Shown one piece after another: positions 32,801 through 40,379 of a stretch of DNA of 64,000 bases; within the stretch, counting starts at the first letter, position 1, and the number at the start of each line of letters is the position of its first letter. Source of the DNA: Taklimakanibacter sp021828105 (GTDB lineage Bacteria; Pseudomonadota; Alphaproteobacteria; Rhizobiales; Aestuariivirgaceae); assembly GCA_021828105.1 (NCBI GenBank), contig JAKATG010000001.1, positions 248,001 to 312,000 on the forward strand, written 5' to 3'. The notes beneath the pieces are model-generated. The model was not told the DNA's origin and made no database searches. It worked only from the letters and a program-made list of their open reading frames with translations. Position numbers and translations under genes: made by a program.

Positions 32801-33997
32801 TTATATCAGGCATTCATGCATGAGAAATTTGCGGCTTGCGGACAAGGGCATTTCCGCCACCTTTCGGGGGGTCACCTTGAAGCCGGTCACCATAGATTTG
32901 TCGATTAGCTCCTGCGCCCGGTCGCCGGTAAGGTCGGCGGCGCCGTCGCGGGGAATGTAGAGGAAGTCGATGTCGACGGGTGAGACCTGCACCAGCTTGA
33001 ATTGCCGCAGCCCAGCATCGAAGGCGGCCCGTGGGTCGATCCACGGTATCACTCGGTGACCGTTCGGCAGCTTGAAGAGGTTTCCTTCCCGGCCGACGAT
33101 CCTCTCAAGGGCGAATGGCGACCGACGGCACGTGTTGGTGGCCGTGACGAGCGCATGGTCGCCCGTCTCGTAGCGGACGAGCGGCATGGCGAGATTGAAC
33201 AGGGGCGTGACCACGACCCGCCCCATCTTTCCGGGCTTGACTGGCCGGTTCCTGTCATCGAGGATCTCGATCACGGCATGACGATCGGCAAGGTGATAGG
33301 CGCCGCAGTCGGCGCACGTGACGGCGATCAACTTTGTCTCGATCGTCGCGTATCTGTCGACCCACCGGCAACCGGGGAGCGCATTGACCAAGCTCCTGAA
33401 CTGCTCCGGGATGACCTCCGATATGGTGGCGATGAGCTTTAGGGGCAATCGAACGCCGATGTCTTCACCATGCTGCAGGATGGCAGTGACGGTTCGCGGG
33501 GGGGCATGCAGAAGGGTCGCTTTTGTCCTGGCGATGAAGTCGAAAGCTTCGGAGGCATCGGCCGAGTAGAAATCGTAGATGGTTTTTGCGGCCGTCCTAT
33601 TTACCACCGCTCCGCGCGGCCTGTCTGGTCTTGGGTCATGCATCTTAACGACGCGCGCGTGGCGATCGAGTCCCCATCCTGCAGCAAGCCGCTGACGTTC
33701 AGCGAAGCTGATATCTTGAAACCTTTTCGTGTGTCTCACCTCCATCGGAGCGCCGGTCGACCCGGAGGTCATCGCGACCATAACGCGCCCTTCCGACGCG
33801 GGCACTTCGGCGACGTAGAATTGACTGGTGTTGGACCGGACGAGCGACTTCGCGGTGGTCGGGATGTTTCGGATATCCACGGTGCCGCCGCGCCGGGTCA
33901 TCTTCGCCCATTGCTGTTCGCGATAGTAGGGCGAGTGCGTGGCCGCATAGGCCAGCATTGACCGGAGCGATCTCTGAACGTCCAATTGGGTAAGCAT
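32801..33997 (-). CDS. PaaK-like adenylate-forming enzyme (phenylacetate-CoA ligase / CapK family)
   Basis: A 398-residue protein with the adenylation core TSGSTGAPMEVRHT (about residues 77-90), the A-motif VDRYATIETKLI (about 212-223), a CADCGAYHLADRH zinc-ribbon-like stretch, and YETGDHALV. The zinc ribbon plus YETGD are seen in PaaK and coenzyme F390 synthetase homologues; the family activates aryl or acyl acids. It is about 40-50 residues shorter than typical PaaK and lacks any phenylacetate genes nearby. An A/T-rich stretch (34025-34080) and less GC-biased codon use than neighbours suggest it was acquired. Role in capsule or antibiotic synthesis is possible. Confidence 0.78.
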   Translation of the reverse strand: MLTQLDVQRSLRSMLAYAATHSPYYREQQWAKMTRRGGTVDIRNIPTTAKSLVRSNTSQFYVAEVPASEGRVMVAMTSGSTGAPMEVRHTKRFQDISFAERQRLAAGWGLDRHARVVKMHDPRPDRPRGAVVNRTAAKTIYDFYSADASEAFDFIARTKATLLHAPPRTVTAILQHGEDIGVRLPLKLIATISEVIPEQFRSLVNALPGCRWVDRYATIETKLIAVTCADCGAYHLADRHAVIEILDDRNRPVKPGKMGRVVVTPLFNLAMPLVRYETGDHALVTATNTCRRSPFALERIVGREGNLFKLPNGHRVIPWIDPRAAFDAGLRQFKLVQVSPVDIDFLYIPRDGAADLTGDRAQELIDKSMVTGFKVTPRKVAEMPLSASRKFLMHECLI

Positions 33998-34131
33998 ACG
34001 TGCGCCGTCTGTGGGACGCTCAAAATGCAGATAATCTAACCTTAGGTCAAATTAAATTAAAATTGCTCCTATAAAGCGTTATCGGGCAAGGCCAACTGGC
34101 GCGCGCTGGGTCCAGCAATTAAGTCCCCATC

Positions 34132-34160
34132 TTGATTGACGCGAATTTTGACGCTATATT
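34132..34160 (+). promoter_or_regulatory. Promoter of the RES/Xre toxin-antitoxin genes
   Basis: -35 TTGATT (34132-34137), spacer of exactly 17 bases, -10 TATATT (34155-34160), ending 38 bases before the ATG of the antitoxin gene. The spacer contains two gacgc words that may be repressor half-sites. Confidence 0.65.
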
Positions 34161-34198
34161 CCGTCAGAACGAGTGGCAACTGATCGAGATGGACTAAT

Positions 34199-34549
34199 AT
34201 GGGCCTCGCTCAATATGCCGAAGATGGGATTTTCGCCCCTGGCAAGATAGCCGAGGCTTTTCGCACAACCCGCGAGGAGGTCGCCCGCACTGCGGGACTC
34301 GGCAAGGATGCCGTCCAGCGCAGGGATCGCGTGCGCTCGGACAAGACCCAGCGGCGGCTGCGCGAAATGGTCGAGATCGTCAACAAGGTGGAGCCTCGCT
34401 TAGGCTCGGCCCTGATGGCTTATGCCTGGTATCGTTCCGAACCGCTGCCGGGATTTTCCGGCCAGACGGCAATGCAGCTCGTGCGCAACGGTCGGGCGGA
34501 GGAGGTGCTCGACTATATCGATGCCGTCGACGCCGGCGTCCACGCCTAA
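34199..34549 (+). CDS. MbcA/ParS/Xre-type antitoxin
   Basis: A 116-residue antitoxin of the RES-Xre type II family. An N-terminal helix-turn-helix region (FRTTREEVARTAGLGKDAVQRRDRV, split) is followed by the DUF2384 toxin-binding domain with RLREMVEIVNKVEPRLGS, AYAWYRSEPLPGFSGQTAMQL and VRNGRAEEVLDYIDAVDAG. It neutralises the RES toxin encoded downstream, which degrades NAD+ in characterised systems. The start is placed at 34199 after a sigma-70-like promoter. Between it and the toxin gene a palindromic repeat has been inserted. Confidence 0.9.
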   Translation: MGLAQYAEDGIFAPGKIAEAFRTTREEVARTAGLGKDAVQRRDRVRSDKTQRRLREMVEIVNKVEPRLGSALMAYAWYRSEPLPGFSGQTAMQLVRNGRAEEVLDYIDAVDAGVHA

Positions 34550-34667
34550 AGCGCGATGGCTTTGGATCGAGTCGCCATCGCGCTTTATCTTTTTGTTTTG
34601 CGCATGATTTTTCCGGAAAACCGGGATGGCCGGGTTTAACCCGGCCACAAGCTTTTCCGGATCATGC
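34548..34667. repeat. REP-like palindrome, copy 2, with an associated 13-bp hairpin
   Basis: First part: perfect 13-bp inverted repeat aaagcgcgatggc (34548-34560) / gccatcgcgcttt (34574-34586), whose first bases belong to the antitoxin stop codon. Second part: outer arms gcatgat.. (34602) / ..atcatgc (to 34667) around an inner hairpin ggccggg-tttaa-cccggcc (34628-34646) that the other copies lack. It fills the whole antitoxin-toxin interval. Confidence 0.85.
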
Positions 34668-34673
34668 TCTAGC

Positions 34674-35177
34674 GTGCCGATCCGGTATCAGGGCAAGCTC
34701 TATCGGGCTCTCAACCCGGTCTATGCTCGGGAACCTTTGTCCGGCCGCGGGGCCGAGCTCTATGGCGGCCGGTTCAATCCCAAGGGCGTGCCGGCACTCT
34801 ATACCTCGACATCGGTCGTGATCGCGCTGCGCGAAGCCAACCAAGTGGGAAACCTGCAGCCGACAATGCTCGTCTCCTATGACGCCGATATCGGGCGAGT
34901 TTTCGATAGCGGAGATGGAGCTGCGCTCGCGGCCGAAGGCGTGGACGATGACGCGCTCGCGGATGCGACATGGCGTGACCAGATGAAAGCGAATGGAGAA
35001 GCCCGGACGCAGGCCTTCGCCCGGCGGTTGATTGATCAAGGCTATCATGGCCTCATGGTGAGAAGCTTCGTGCCCGGCGCGGCACGAGACGACCTTAATC
35101 TGGTGCTCTGGCGCTGGGGGCCCGCCATGCCCTCTCGCCTCACGCTGATCGATGACGAGAATCGCTTGTTGCGATAG
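34674..35177 (+). CDS. RES-domain toxin (NAD+-degrading type)
   Basis: A 167-residue RES-family protein. The three name-giving residues are visible: R in IRYQGKLYRAL, E in GAELYGGRFNPKG and S in LYTSTSVVIALREA. Family members such as MbcT deplete NAD+. The most likely start is GTG 34674 (VPIRYQGKLYRALNP), which gives the usual RES N-terminus; an in-frame ATG at 34626 exists only because the palindromic repeat happens to be open in this frame and would add 16 repeat-encoded residues. No Shine-Dalgarno sequence precedes the GTG, so translation may be weak or coupled. Confidence 0.87.
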   Translation: MPIRYQGKLYRALNPVYAREPLSGRGAELYGGRFNPKGVPALYTSTSVVIALREANQVGNLQPTMLVSYDADIGRVFDSGDGAALAAEGVDDDALADATWRDQMKANGEARTQAFARRLIDQGYHGLMVRSFVPGAARDDLNLVLWRWGPAMPSRLTLIDDENRLLR

Positions 35178-35202
35178 ACGCCGGGTGCTCGCACTCGATG
35201 CT

Positions 35203-36300
35203 TCACTTCTCCGGCAGAGCAAAGACGGTGCAGGGTGCCGCTATGCCGCGCAAAATGTGCTCACCCAGAGGGACGAGCGCCGTCGTCGTCTCCGCCGCAA
35301 CTGCGCCCGAGACGAGCACGCTGTGCCCCAATGGCTTGCACAGGCCTTCGAGCCTGCCGACCAGATTGACGGCGGGCCCGATGGCGGTGAAGTCCAGACG
35401 GTCGGCGGTGCCGATATTGCCCCACAACATCTCGCCCATATGCACGGCCATGCCGAAGGGCAAAGGCGGCAGGCCTTGCCGTTCGCGCTCCGCGTCGAGG
35501 CGCGCCATGCCGGCCTGTGCCGCAGCGACGGCGCGCAACGCCGCATCGCAGGCAGCCGCGGGCGGCTTGCCGCCCAAGGGAAAGATCGCGAGAACCCCAT
35601 CGCCGATGAATTTCAGCACCTCGCCGCCAAAGGCGTGAACGGCGCCGGCGATGCGCTCGAACCAGGCATCGAGCGCCGCCACGACCATGGCCGGCGGCAT
35701 CGCTTCCGACAATTCGGTGAAGCCGCGCAAGTCGCCATAAAGCAGGACCGCCTGGATGGTCTCGCCCGCCGCGCGCCGCAACTGCCCGTTCAAGACCTGG
35801 GCCGCGCTGCGCCGGCCGAGATAGGTCTCGAGCAAGGCGGAAAGCGTCGAGCGCATGACGAAGGCGGCAAGCGGAGCCGCTGCGAAGCGCGCGGCCTCGC
35901 GCAGCAGCAAAGTCTCGTTTTCGGTGAGAGGCCGCGTCAAAGCCCAGGCGATAACCGGCCTGTCCGCCGGCGCATCTTGTTGCGCCGGCGCGCCGGCGGC
36001 CATCTCGTGCACGATCCCGGTGTCGAGTCCCAGCAGCCAATCGCGCCCGACATTGTCCGGCTGCGGCAGAACTCCGCCCAGCGCGAAGCCCAAGGCTTCT
36101 ATCACCGCGCCGTTATCGGCCCGCCACAGCCAGGTGCGGCGCGCGATGATCGGATGGGGTGCTGAGAGCGTCAGCGCGCCGCCGGCCAGCGGCAGGCCGT
36201 CGGCGATCAGACGGGCACCGAGCGCCGTCAGGAATTGGTCGGCGCCGGGCAAAGCGCTCGCCTCGTCGAGGAGCCAGCTCAGCGTGGAGGGCAGGTGCAT
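35203..36300 (-). CDS. Class III adenylate/guanylate cyclase
   Basis: A 365-residue soluble nucleotide cyclase. The N-terminal about 165 residues form an unassigned sensory domain; the catalytic domain (about 175-365) begins AVLLYGDLRGFTELSEAMP with the first metal-binding aspartate, continues with HAFGGEVLKFIGDGVLAIFP (second aspartate) and WGNIGTADRLDFTAIGPAVNLVGRLE, which carries the substrate- and transition-state-binding residues. This N-terminal-region-plus-cyclase form is multiplied in rhizobia. The product, cAMP versus cGMP, is not decided by the sequence (K in LKF and D in RLDFT favour adenylate cyclase). It converges on the RES toxin gene. Confidence 0.92.
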   Translation of the reverse strand: MHLPSTLSWLLDEASALPGADQFLTALGARLIADGLPLAGGALTLSAPHPIIARRTWLWRADNGAVIEALGFALGGVLPQPDNVGRDWLLGLDTGIVHEMAAGAPAQQDAPADRPVIAWALTRPLTENETLLLREAARFAAAPLAAFVMRSTLSALLETYLGRRSAAQVLNGQLRRAAGETIQAVLLYGDLRGFTELSEAMPPAMVVAALDAWFERIAGAVHAFGGEVLKFIGDGVLAIFPLGGKPPAAACDAALRAVAAAQAGMARLDAERERQGLPPLPFGMAVHMGEMLWGNIGTADRLDFTAIGPAVNLVGRLEGLCKPLGHSVLVSGAVAAETTTALVPLGEHILRGIAAPCTVFALPEK

Positions 36301-36419
36301 ATGACAATCATGCGGCGGCGATCATTTCTTGCCCATGGGGTACTTTGTCAGGACATGGCGGCATCTTGCCAATGCCTGATCATGATGCCACCGTTCCCGC
36401 CCCACTCAAGGAGAATCCC

Positions 36420-36851
36420 ATGGCAGACTCGCTGGTGATCCGGCGTGAGGTCGAGATCGCGGCGCCGGCCGCGACGGTCTTCGCCTTCCTGACCGATCCG
36501 GACAAGATCCTGCGCTGGCTCGGCACGGCGACGACGGAGCCGCATCCAGGCGGCATCTATCTCGTCAATGTCGGCGGCAAGAACATGGCGCGCGGACAGT
36601 TCACCGAAGTCGTCCCGGTCCATCGCCTGGCTTACAGCTTCGGCTGGGACGGCGGCGAGAAAGTGCCGCCCGGCTCGAGCCTGGTCGAGATCGATCTCAT
36701 CGACCAGCCGGGCGGAACGCTGGTCCGATTCACCCATAGCGGCCTGCCCGATGTGGAACAACGCGACAGCCACGAGAAGGGCTGGACACATTATCTCAAA
36801 AGGCTGGTCGTCGCCGCGAACGGTGGCGATCCCGGGCCTGACAAGATGTGA
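36420..36851 (+). CDS. SRPBCC (AHSA1-like) family protein
   Basis: A 143-residue START-like domain protein (VIRREVEIAAPAATVFAFLTDPDKILRWLG, in two pieces) with the family WLG and GGIYLVNVGG, GWDGGEKVPPGSSLVEIDL and HYLKRLV segments. AHSA1-type domains bind hydrophobic ligands or, in eukaryotes, stimulate Hsp90. The aaggag ribosome site seven bases upstream fixes 36420. It is a single-gene unit converging on dinB. Confidence 0.87.
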   Translation: MADSLVIRREVEIAAPAATVFAFLTDPDKILRWLGTATTEPHPGGIYLVNVGGKNMARGQFTEVVPVHRLAYSFGWDGGEKVPPGSSLVEIDLIDQPGGTLVRFTHSGLPDVEQRDSHEKGWTHYLKRLVVAANGGDPGPDKM

Positions 36852-36874
36852 TCGCATCGGCCATCTGATCCGAC

Positions 36875-38122
36875 TCACAGCTCCTTTTCAGCAAGCTCGC
36901 GGAATTCATCGGGGACCGAGCGGGCGTCGCCGAGCGCCACCGAGGCATAGCCGGCAGCCTCCCAGCCGAAGCGGTTACGCACCCTGTCGACGGCGCGGTC
37001 GGCGGTGAAGCGCGCTATGCCGATGCGGCTGCCGGGCTTACGCTTCTCATCGGCGAGGCCGAGCGGGAATTCCAGTTGCAGCGGGCGCTCCTTCTCCAGA
37101 TGCGAGACCGAGATGGCGAGGAGCGTGATGGTCCGCTCATCCGGGTGATCGGCGAGCGCCACGCGCACCAATTCCTCGGCGACTTCGGCCAGGATCGCGG
37201 TCGCCGCGATCGGCGCGTCGAGTGTCACCGATCGGGTGATGGCGCGCATGTCGGCGAAACGGACACGCACCGTCACCGTCCGGCCAGGACGCGATTTGGC
37301 GCGCAAGCGGGTCGCGACCCGATCCGCCAAATGGCGCAAGGCAGGCCTAAAGATCCGTTCCTCGGCAGGCTTCTTCCCAAGCGCCGACTGGGCGCCGGCC
37401 GACTGCGCGCGATGCGCGGTCCTGATCTTGCGCGGGTCGCGGTTGGCGGCGAGCGCCGTGAGCTTCTCGCCGGCAGCGGGACCGAGCAGCCGCGCCAGTG
37501 ACCATCCGGGCGTCTTCGCCAATTGGCCAATGGTGATGATGCCGGTGGCGTTGAGTCTCGCCTTGGTCGCCGGACCCACGCCCCAGAGCAGATCGACCGG
37601 CAGATGCTCGAGAAAGGCGAGCTCGCTGCCGGGCGCCACAACCACGAGCCCGTCGGGCTTGGCGACTTGCGAGGCGATCTTCGCCAGATGCTTGGTCGAG
37701 GCGACGCCGATCGAGATCGCAAGGCCGAGCTCGGCGCGGACGCGCCGCCGGATCTCCGCTGCGATCTCGGCGGGCGAACCAAAGAGATGGGTGCAGCCTT
37801 TCACATCGGCAAAGGCCTCGTCGATCGAGATGCGCTCGACCAGCGGGGTGAACTCATTGAGCACCGCGATCGCGGCATCGCCCAATCTTTGATAGTCCTT
37901 GAAGTGGCCGCCGACGAAAATGAGATCGGGGCACAGCTCGCGCGCCTTGCGGCCCGACATGCCGCCATGGACGCCGAACGCCTTGGCCTCGTAAGAGGCG
38001 GCGAGCACCACGCCGCCGCCGACGGCAATCGGCTTGCCGCGCAAGTTCGGATCCAGAAGCTGCTCGACCGAGGCATAGAAGGCGTCGAGATCCGCATGGA
38101 GGATGGTGGCTTCGGTCTGCAT
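36875..38122 (-). CDS. dinB: DNA polymerase IV (Y family), SOS-controlled
   Basis: A 415-residue translesion polymerase. The catalytic acidic residues lie in ILHADLDAFYASVEQ (about 7-21) and RISIDEAFADV (about 100-110); the helix-hairpin-helix is in LLWGVGPATKARLNATGI, and the little-finger domain runs from about 240 to 350. Compared with E. coli DinB it carries a long C-terminal extension (about 350-415: RKPGSRIGIARFTADRAVDRVRNRFG) of the type found in the alphaproteobacterial subgroup; I do not recognise a clamp-binding motif in it. A perfect LexA box lies one base upstream of the ATG at 38122, leaving almost no 5' leader. Confidence 0.93.
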   Translation of the reverse strand: MQTEATILHADLDAFYASVEQLLDPNLRGKPIAVGGGVVLAASYEAKAFGVHGGMSGRKARELCPDLIFVGGHFKDYQRLGDAAIAVLNEFTPLVERISIDEAFADVKGCTHLFGSPAEIAAEIRRRVRAELGLAISIGVASTKHLAKIASQVAKPDGLVVVAPGSELAFLEHLPVDLLWGVGPATKARLNATGIITIGQLAKTPGWSLARLLGPAAGEKLTALAANRDPRKIRTAHRAQSAGAQSALGKKPAEERIFRPALRHLADRVATRLRAKSRPGRTVTVRVRFADMRAITRSVTLDAPIAATAILAEVAEELVRVALADHPDERTITLLAISVSHLEKERPLQLEFPLGLADEKRKPGSRIGIARFTADRAVDRVRNRFGWEAAGYASVALGDARSVPDEFRELAEKEL

Positions 38123-38123
38123 G

Positions 38124-38138
38124 GAACAAAAAGAGAAC
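38124..38138 (-). promoter_or_regulatory. LexA (SOS) box, alphaproteobacterial type, on dinB
   Basis: On the dinB strand GTTC-TCTTTTT-GTTC (15 bases, exact GTTC-N7-GTTC consensus). It ends one base before the dinB ATG (38122) and lies 39 bases upstream of the divergent gene at 38177, so LexA could repress both. Confidence 0.85.
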
Positions 38139-38176
38139 AATGGAAGTTGATTGTCAAGCCACAAGCCGACGGGGGT

Positions 38177-38503
38177 ATGATCCGGCGCGACACGGAGGAT
38201 TTCGGATTGGATCTCAAGTCATTCAGGGACTTGGTGGAAAAGCCCGAGCCGCCCCAAGGCCTGAGCCTGGCGCTGCAAGCGCTGTGGTGGGACGCCAAGG
38301 GCGATTGGAAGAAGGCGCATCACTGCGCCCAGGAGCGTGACGACGAGGCCGGGATGTGGGTGCATGCCTATCTCCACCGCAAGGAAGGCGACCTGTCGAA
38401 TGCCGATTACTGGTATCGCCGCTGCCGCAAGACGCCGGCGAAAGTCAGCCTCGATGAGGAATGGGAGAGCTTGGCGCAATCATTCCTGGCACAGAAATCG
38501 TGA
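38177..38503 (+). CDS. Conserved hypothetical protein divergent from dinB, 108 aa
   Basis: A 108-residue soluble protein with no signal peptide. Segments such as LALQALWWDAKGDWKKAHHCAQE, HAYLHRKEGDLSNADYWYRRC and LDEEWESLAQSFL give a helical, Trp/His-rich, single-TPR-like fold. I recall similar proteins in many Rhizobiales genomes without a known role. The start at 38177 is preceded by ggggg. It shares a 54-base divergent promoter region with dinB that is largely occupied by the LexA box, so it may be SOS-responsive. A hairpin terminator follows the stop. Confidence 0.72.
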   Translation: MIRRDTEDFGLDLKSFRDLVEKPEPPQGLSLALQALWWDAKGDWKKAHHCAQERDDEAGMWVHAYLHRKEGDLSNADYWYRRCRKTPAKVSLDEEWESLAQSFLAQKS

Positions 38504-38507
38504 AGGT

Positions 38508-38555
38508 GGAGACGCCTCCGTTTCGGGAATGCGGGGGCACGGCGGAAGCGTCTCC
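38508..38555 (+). terminator. Terminator hairpin after the gene at 38177
   Basis: Arms ggagacgcctccg (38508-38520) and cggaagcgtctcc (38543-38555) pair over 13 positions with one mismatch, then tgttt. It starts four bases after the stop codon. Confidence 0.6.
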
Positions 38556-38691
38556 TGTTTCCGCTTCGAGGGGGAGAAGCGGCTTACTTTGGCCAAGCCA
38601 CGGGTGATGCTTGTCGCCACACATCACCCTGCCGGCCGCTGCTCCGTGCAGAAACGGTGCAGGTGCTTATCTGCATTGCAACAGCCATGCC
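38556..38691. other. Hairpin-dense stretch within the 38504-38831 gap
   Basis: No gene. Successive palindromes: ccgcttc/gaagcgg (38561-38567/38576-38582), ggctt/aagcc (38581-38585/38595-38599), and gggtgatg/catcaccc (38602-38609/38622-38629). They lie between the terminator at 38508 and the REP-like element at 38692. Confidence 0.5.
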
Positions 38692-38780
38692 AAAGCGCGC
38701 TGGCGTCGCCATCGCGCTTTGTTCTTTTGTTGCGCATGATCTTTCCGGAAAACCGGTATCCACTTTTCCGGATCATGCGC
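38692..38780. repeat. REP-like palindrome, copy 3, with the associated 13-bp hairpin
   Basis: First part aaagcgcgctggc (38692-38704) / gccatcgcgcttt (38708-38720), one mismatch, three-base loop. Second part perfect 10-bp arms gcgcatgatc (38732-38741) / gatcatgcgc (38771-38780) with inner ttccggaaaa / ttttccgga. Same two-part architecture as the copy at 34548. Confidence 0.88.
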
Positions 38781-38831
38781 CTGCCGATTGACGAACGCGC
38801 GATGCAAAGGCACCTTCGAGCCTAGTCCCGC

Positions 38832-39545
38832 ATGAAGCCCGCCCCTCGCATGACCGCGCCTCTCATGGAGCTCACGCCCGAGCTCGTGGCGCTCTGCGAG
38901 CGCAAGATCGAGGAGCCGGGACCCGACCCACGCTGGATCGAGAATGACGAGCTCAGGGTTTTTTCCCAGAACCTCGTGGCACAGCGGCCAAAGGGCCCGT
39001 TCTGGATCTTCGCCTATGGGTCGCTGATCTGGAGTCCCACCTTTCCCAGCGTGCGGCGCAAGCACGGCATCGCCAAAGGCTGGCATCGCTCCTTCTGCCT
39101 CGAGCTCGACCGCTGGCGCGGGACGCCGGAACAGCGCGGCCTGATGATGGCGCTCGATCATGGCGGCAGCTGCGCCGGACTTCTCTATGAGCTGCCGGAA
39201 GAGGGGCTCGATGAAACGGTCTATGGCCTGGTCTGGCGCGAGATCAGCTTCAGGCACGATCTCGGCACGGTGCGCTGGCTCACCGTCGAGAGCGAGGACG
39301 GTCCGGTCACGGCGCTCACTTTCTGGGCCGGCCCCAAGGGCCAGCGCATCTTCCGCAAGCTGCCGCCCGAGAAGGTCGCGGCGGCCATCGCCCGGGCCTG
39401 CGGCCATCTCGGCTCCAACGCCGCCTATCTGCACAATACCGTGCTGCACCTCGCCGAAGCCGGCATCTATGACCGCAATCTGTGGCGATTGCAGAAGCTC
39501 GTGGCGCAGGAGATCCGCGCGCTCCATGGCTTGAAAGAGGTTTAG
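38832..39545 (+). CDS. chaC: Glutathione-specific gamma-glutamylcyclotransferase ChaC
   Basis: A 237-residue ChaC-like enzyme that splits glutathione into 5-oxoproline and Cys-Gly. The substrate-binding loop FAYGSLIWSP (about residues 58-67), the Trp-rich GWHRSFCLELDRWRGTPE, GLLYELPEEGLDE and the LGSNAAYLHNTVLHLAEAGIYD C-terminus are family hallmarks. Met 1 at 38832 or Met 12 (38865) are both possible starts; neither has a strong ribosome site. It overlaps the convergent MBL gene by four bases at the stops. A Kef-type antiporter, also glutathione-linked in E. coli, lies far upstream with no visible connection. Confidence 0.92.
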   Translation: MKPAPRMTAPLMELTPELVALCERKIEEPGPDPRWIENDELRVFSQNLVAQRPKGPFWIFAYGSLIWSPTFPSVRRKHGIAKGWHRSFCLELDRWRGTPEQRGLMMALDHGGSCAGLLYELPEEGLDETVYGLVWREISFRHDLGTVRWLTVESEDGPVTALTFWAGPKGQRIFRKLPPEKVAAAIARACGHLGSNAAYLHNTVLHLAEAGIYDRNLWRLQKLVAQEIRALHGLKEV

Positions 39546-40267
39546 AACTCGCCGGCATCGATGCGGGCGATGAGCTTGTCGATACGCTGGTATCGCTCAT
39601 CGGCCGGTACCACCTGGAACGGCTCGCCCTTTGCCATGCTCGGCACCAGCACGTCGAAGTCGAGCCCGCGGATGAGCTCGAGTGATTCACGATAGGTGAC
39701 GCGGTCGCTGATGCCGTCGAGCACGGCGATCCGCCATTCGCCGTCGCGCAGATAGATCGTGTCGCCGGTGAACAGATAGCGATGCGCGCCATTCGTCCAC
39801 AGGAAAGCGGCCGAGCCCGGCGTATGGCCGGGAATGGGGATGGCCTCGAAATCATCGAAATGATGCGCGCGACCGTCAAAGGTCTGATCGACGTTGCAGG
39901 TTTTTGCGGCGGCCTTCGCATCCGCCGCATGGCAGTAAAGCGGCGCGCCGAACTCCGCGGCGACACTGTCGCATGAGCGGTTCGCCTGGTGCTCATGGTT
40001 GAGATATTGCCGCGCAATGCCGCCGGCGGCGGAGAGATCAGCGAAATCATCCGCGACGCGTCCTGAGCTGTAGACGAGGATATTGCCCGCGGGACGGGCA
40101 AGCAGGAAGGCCCGGCCTTCGAAAGCGGGCGCGAAGCTCAGCCGCTCGGCCGCAACGCCATGGAGATTGTCGAACAAAGCTTCCATTACATCTCGCCTGC
40201 AAACGCCCCCGGGCGCGTACACCACTTCCATCTGGGTGGGATCGCCCGCCGATGACAGCCGGTACAT
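39542..40267 (-). CDS. Metallo-beta-lactamase fold protein with a degenerate metal motif
   Basis: A 241-residue protein of the MBL hydrolase superfamily: strand RAFLLARPAGNILVYSSG, the helix-loop YLNHEHQANRSCD (about 95-107), IPIPGHTPGSAAFLW with the second-site histidine, and LFTGDTIYL with the bridging aspartate. The canonical HxHxDH is replaced by HEHQAN, so two of the metal ligands (Asp and the last His) are missing; it may bind one metal or none. The start at 40267 has a good ribosome site (aggggg, seven bases upstream). Related degenerate proteins are known in the superfamily, but I cannot name this one. Confidence 0.8.
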   Translation of the reverse strand: MYRLSSAGDPTQMEVVYAPGGVCRRDVMEALFDNLHGVAAERLSFAPAFEGRAFLLARPAGNILVYSSGRVADDFADLSAAGGIARQYLNHEHQANRSCDSVAAEFGAPLYCHAADAKAAAKTCNVDQTFDGRAHHFDDFEAIPIPGHTPGSAAFLWTNGAHRYLFTGDTIYLRDGEWRIAVLDGISDRVTYRESLELIRGLDFDVLVPSMAKGEPFQVVPADERYQRIDKLIARIDAGEF

Positions 40268-40379
40268 CCGCATGCCCCCTATGCGCCAGCGTATGTCACG
40301 GAGGGGACGGGCGGATCGTCTCCTATGCACAACCGAATGGGCGCCATACGGGTTCCCGAGGCTGCGCGAAGGGCACACT

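Noticed and set aside
34626..34673. N-terminal extension of the RES toxin from ATG 34626
   Set aside because: These codons are encoded by the palindromic repeat; the family N-terminus begins at the GTG at 34674.
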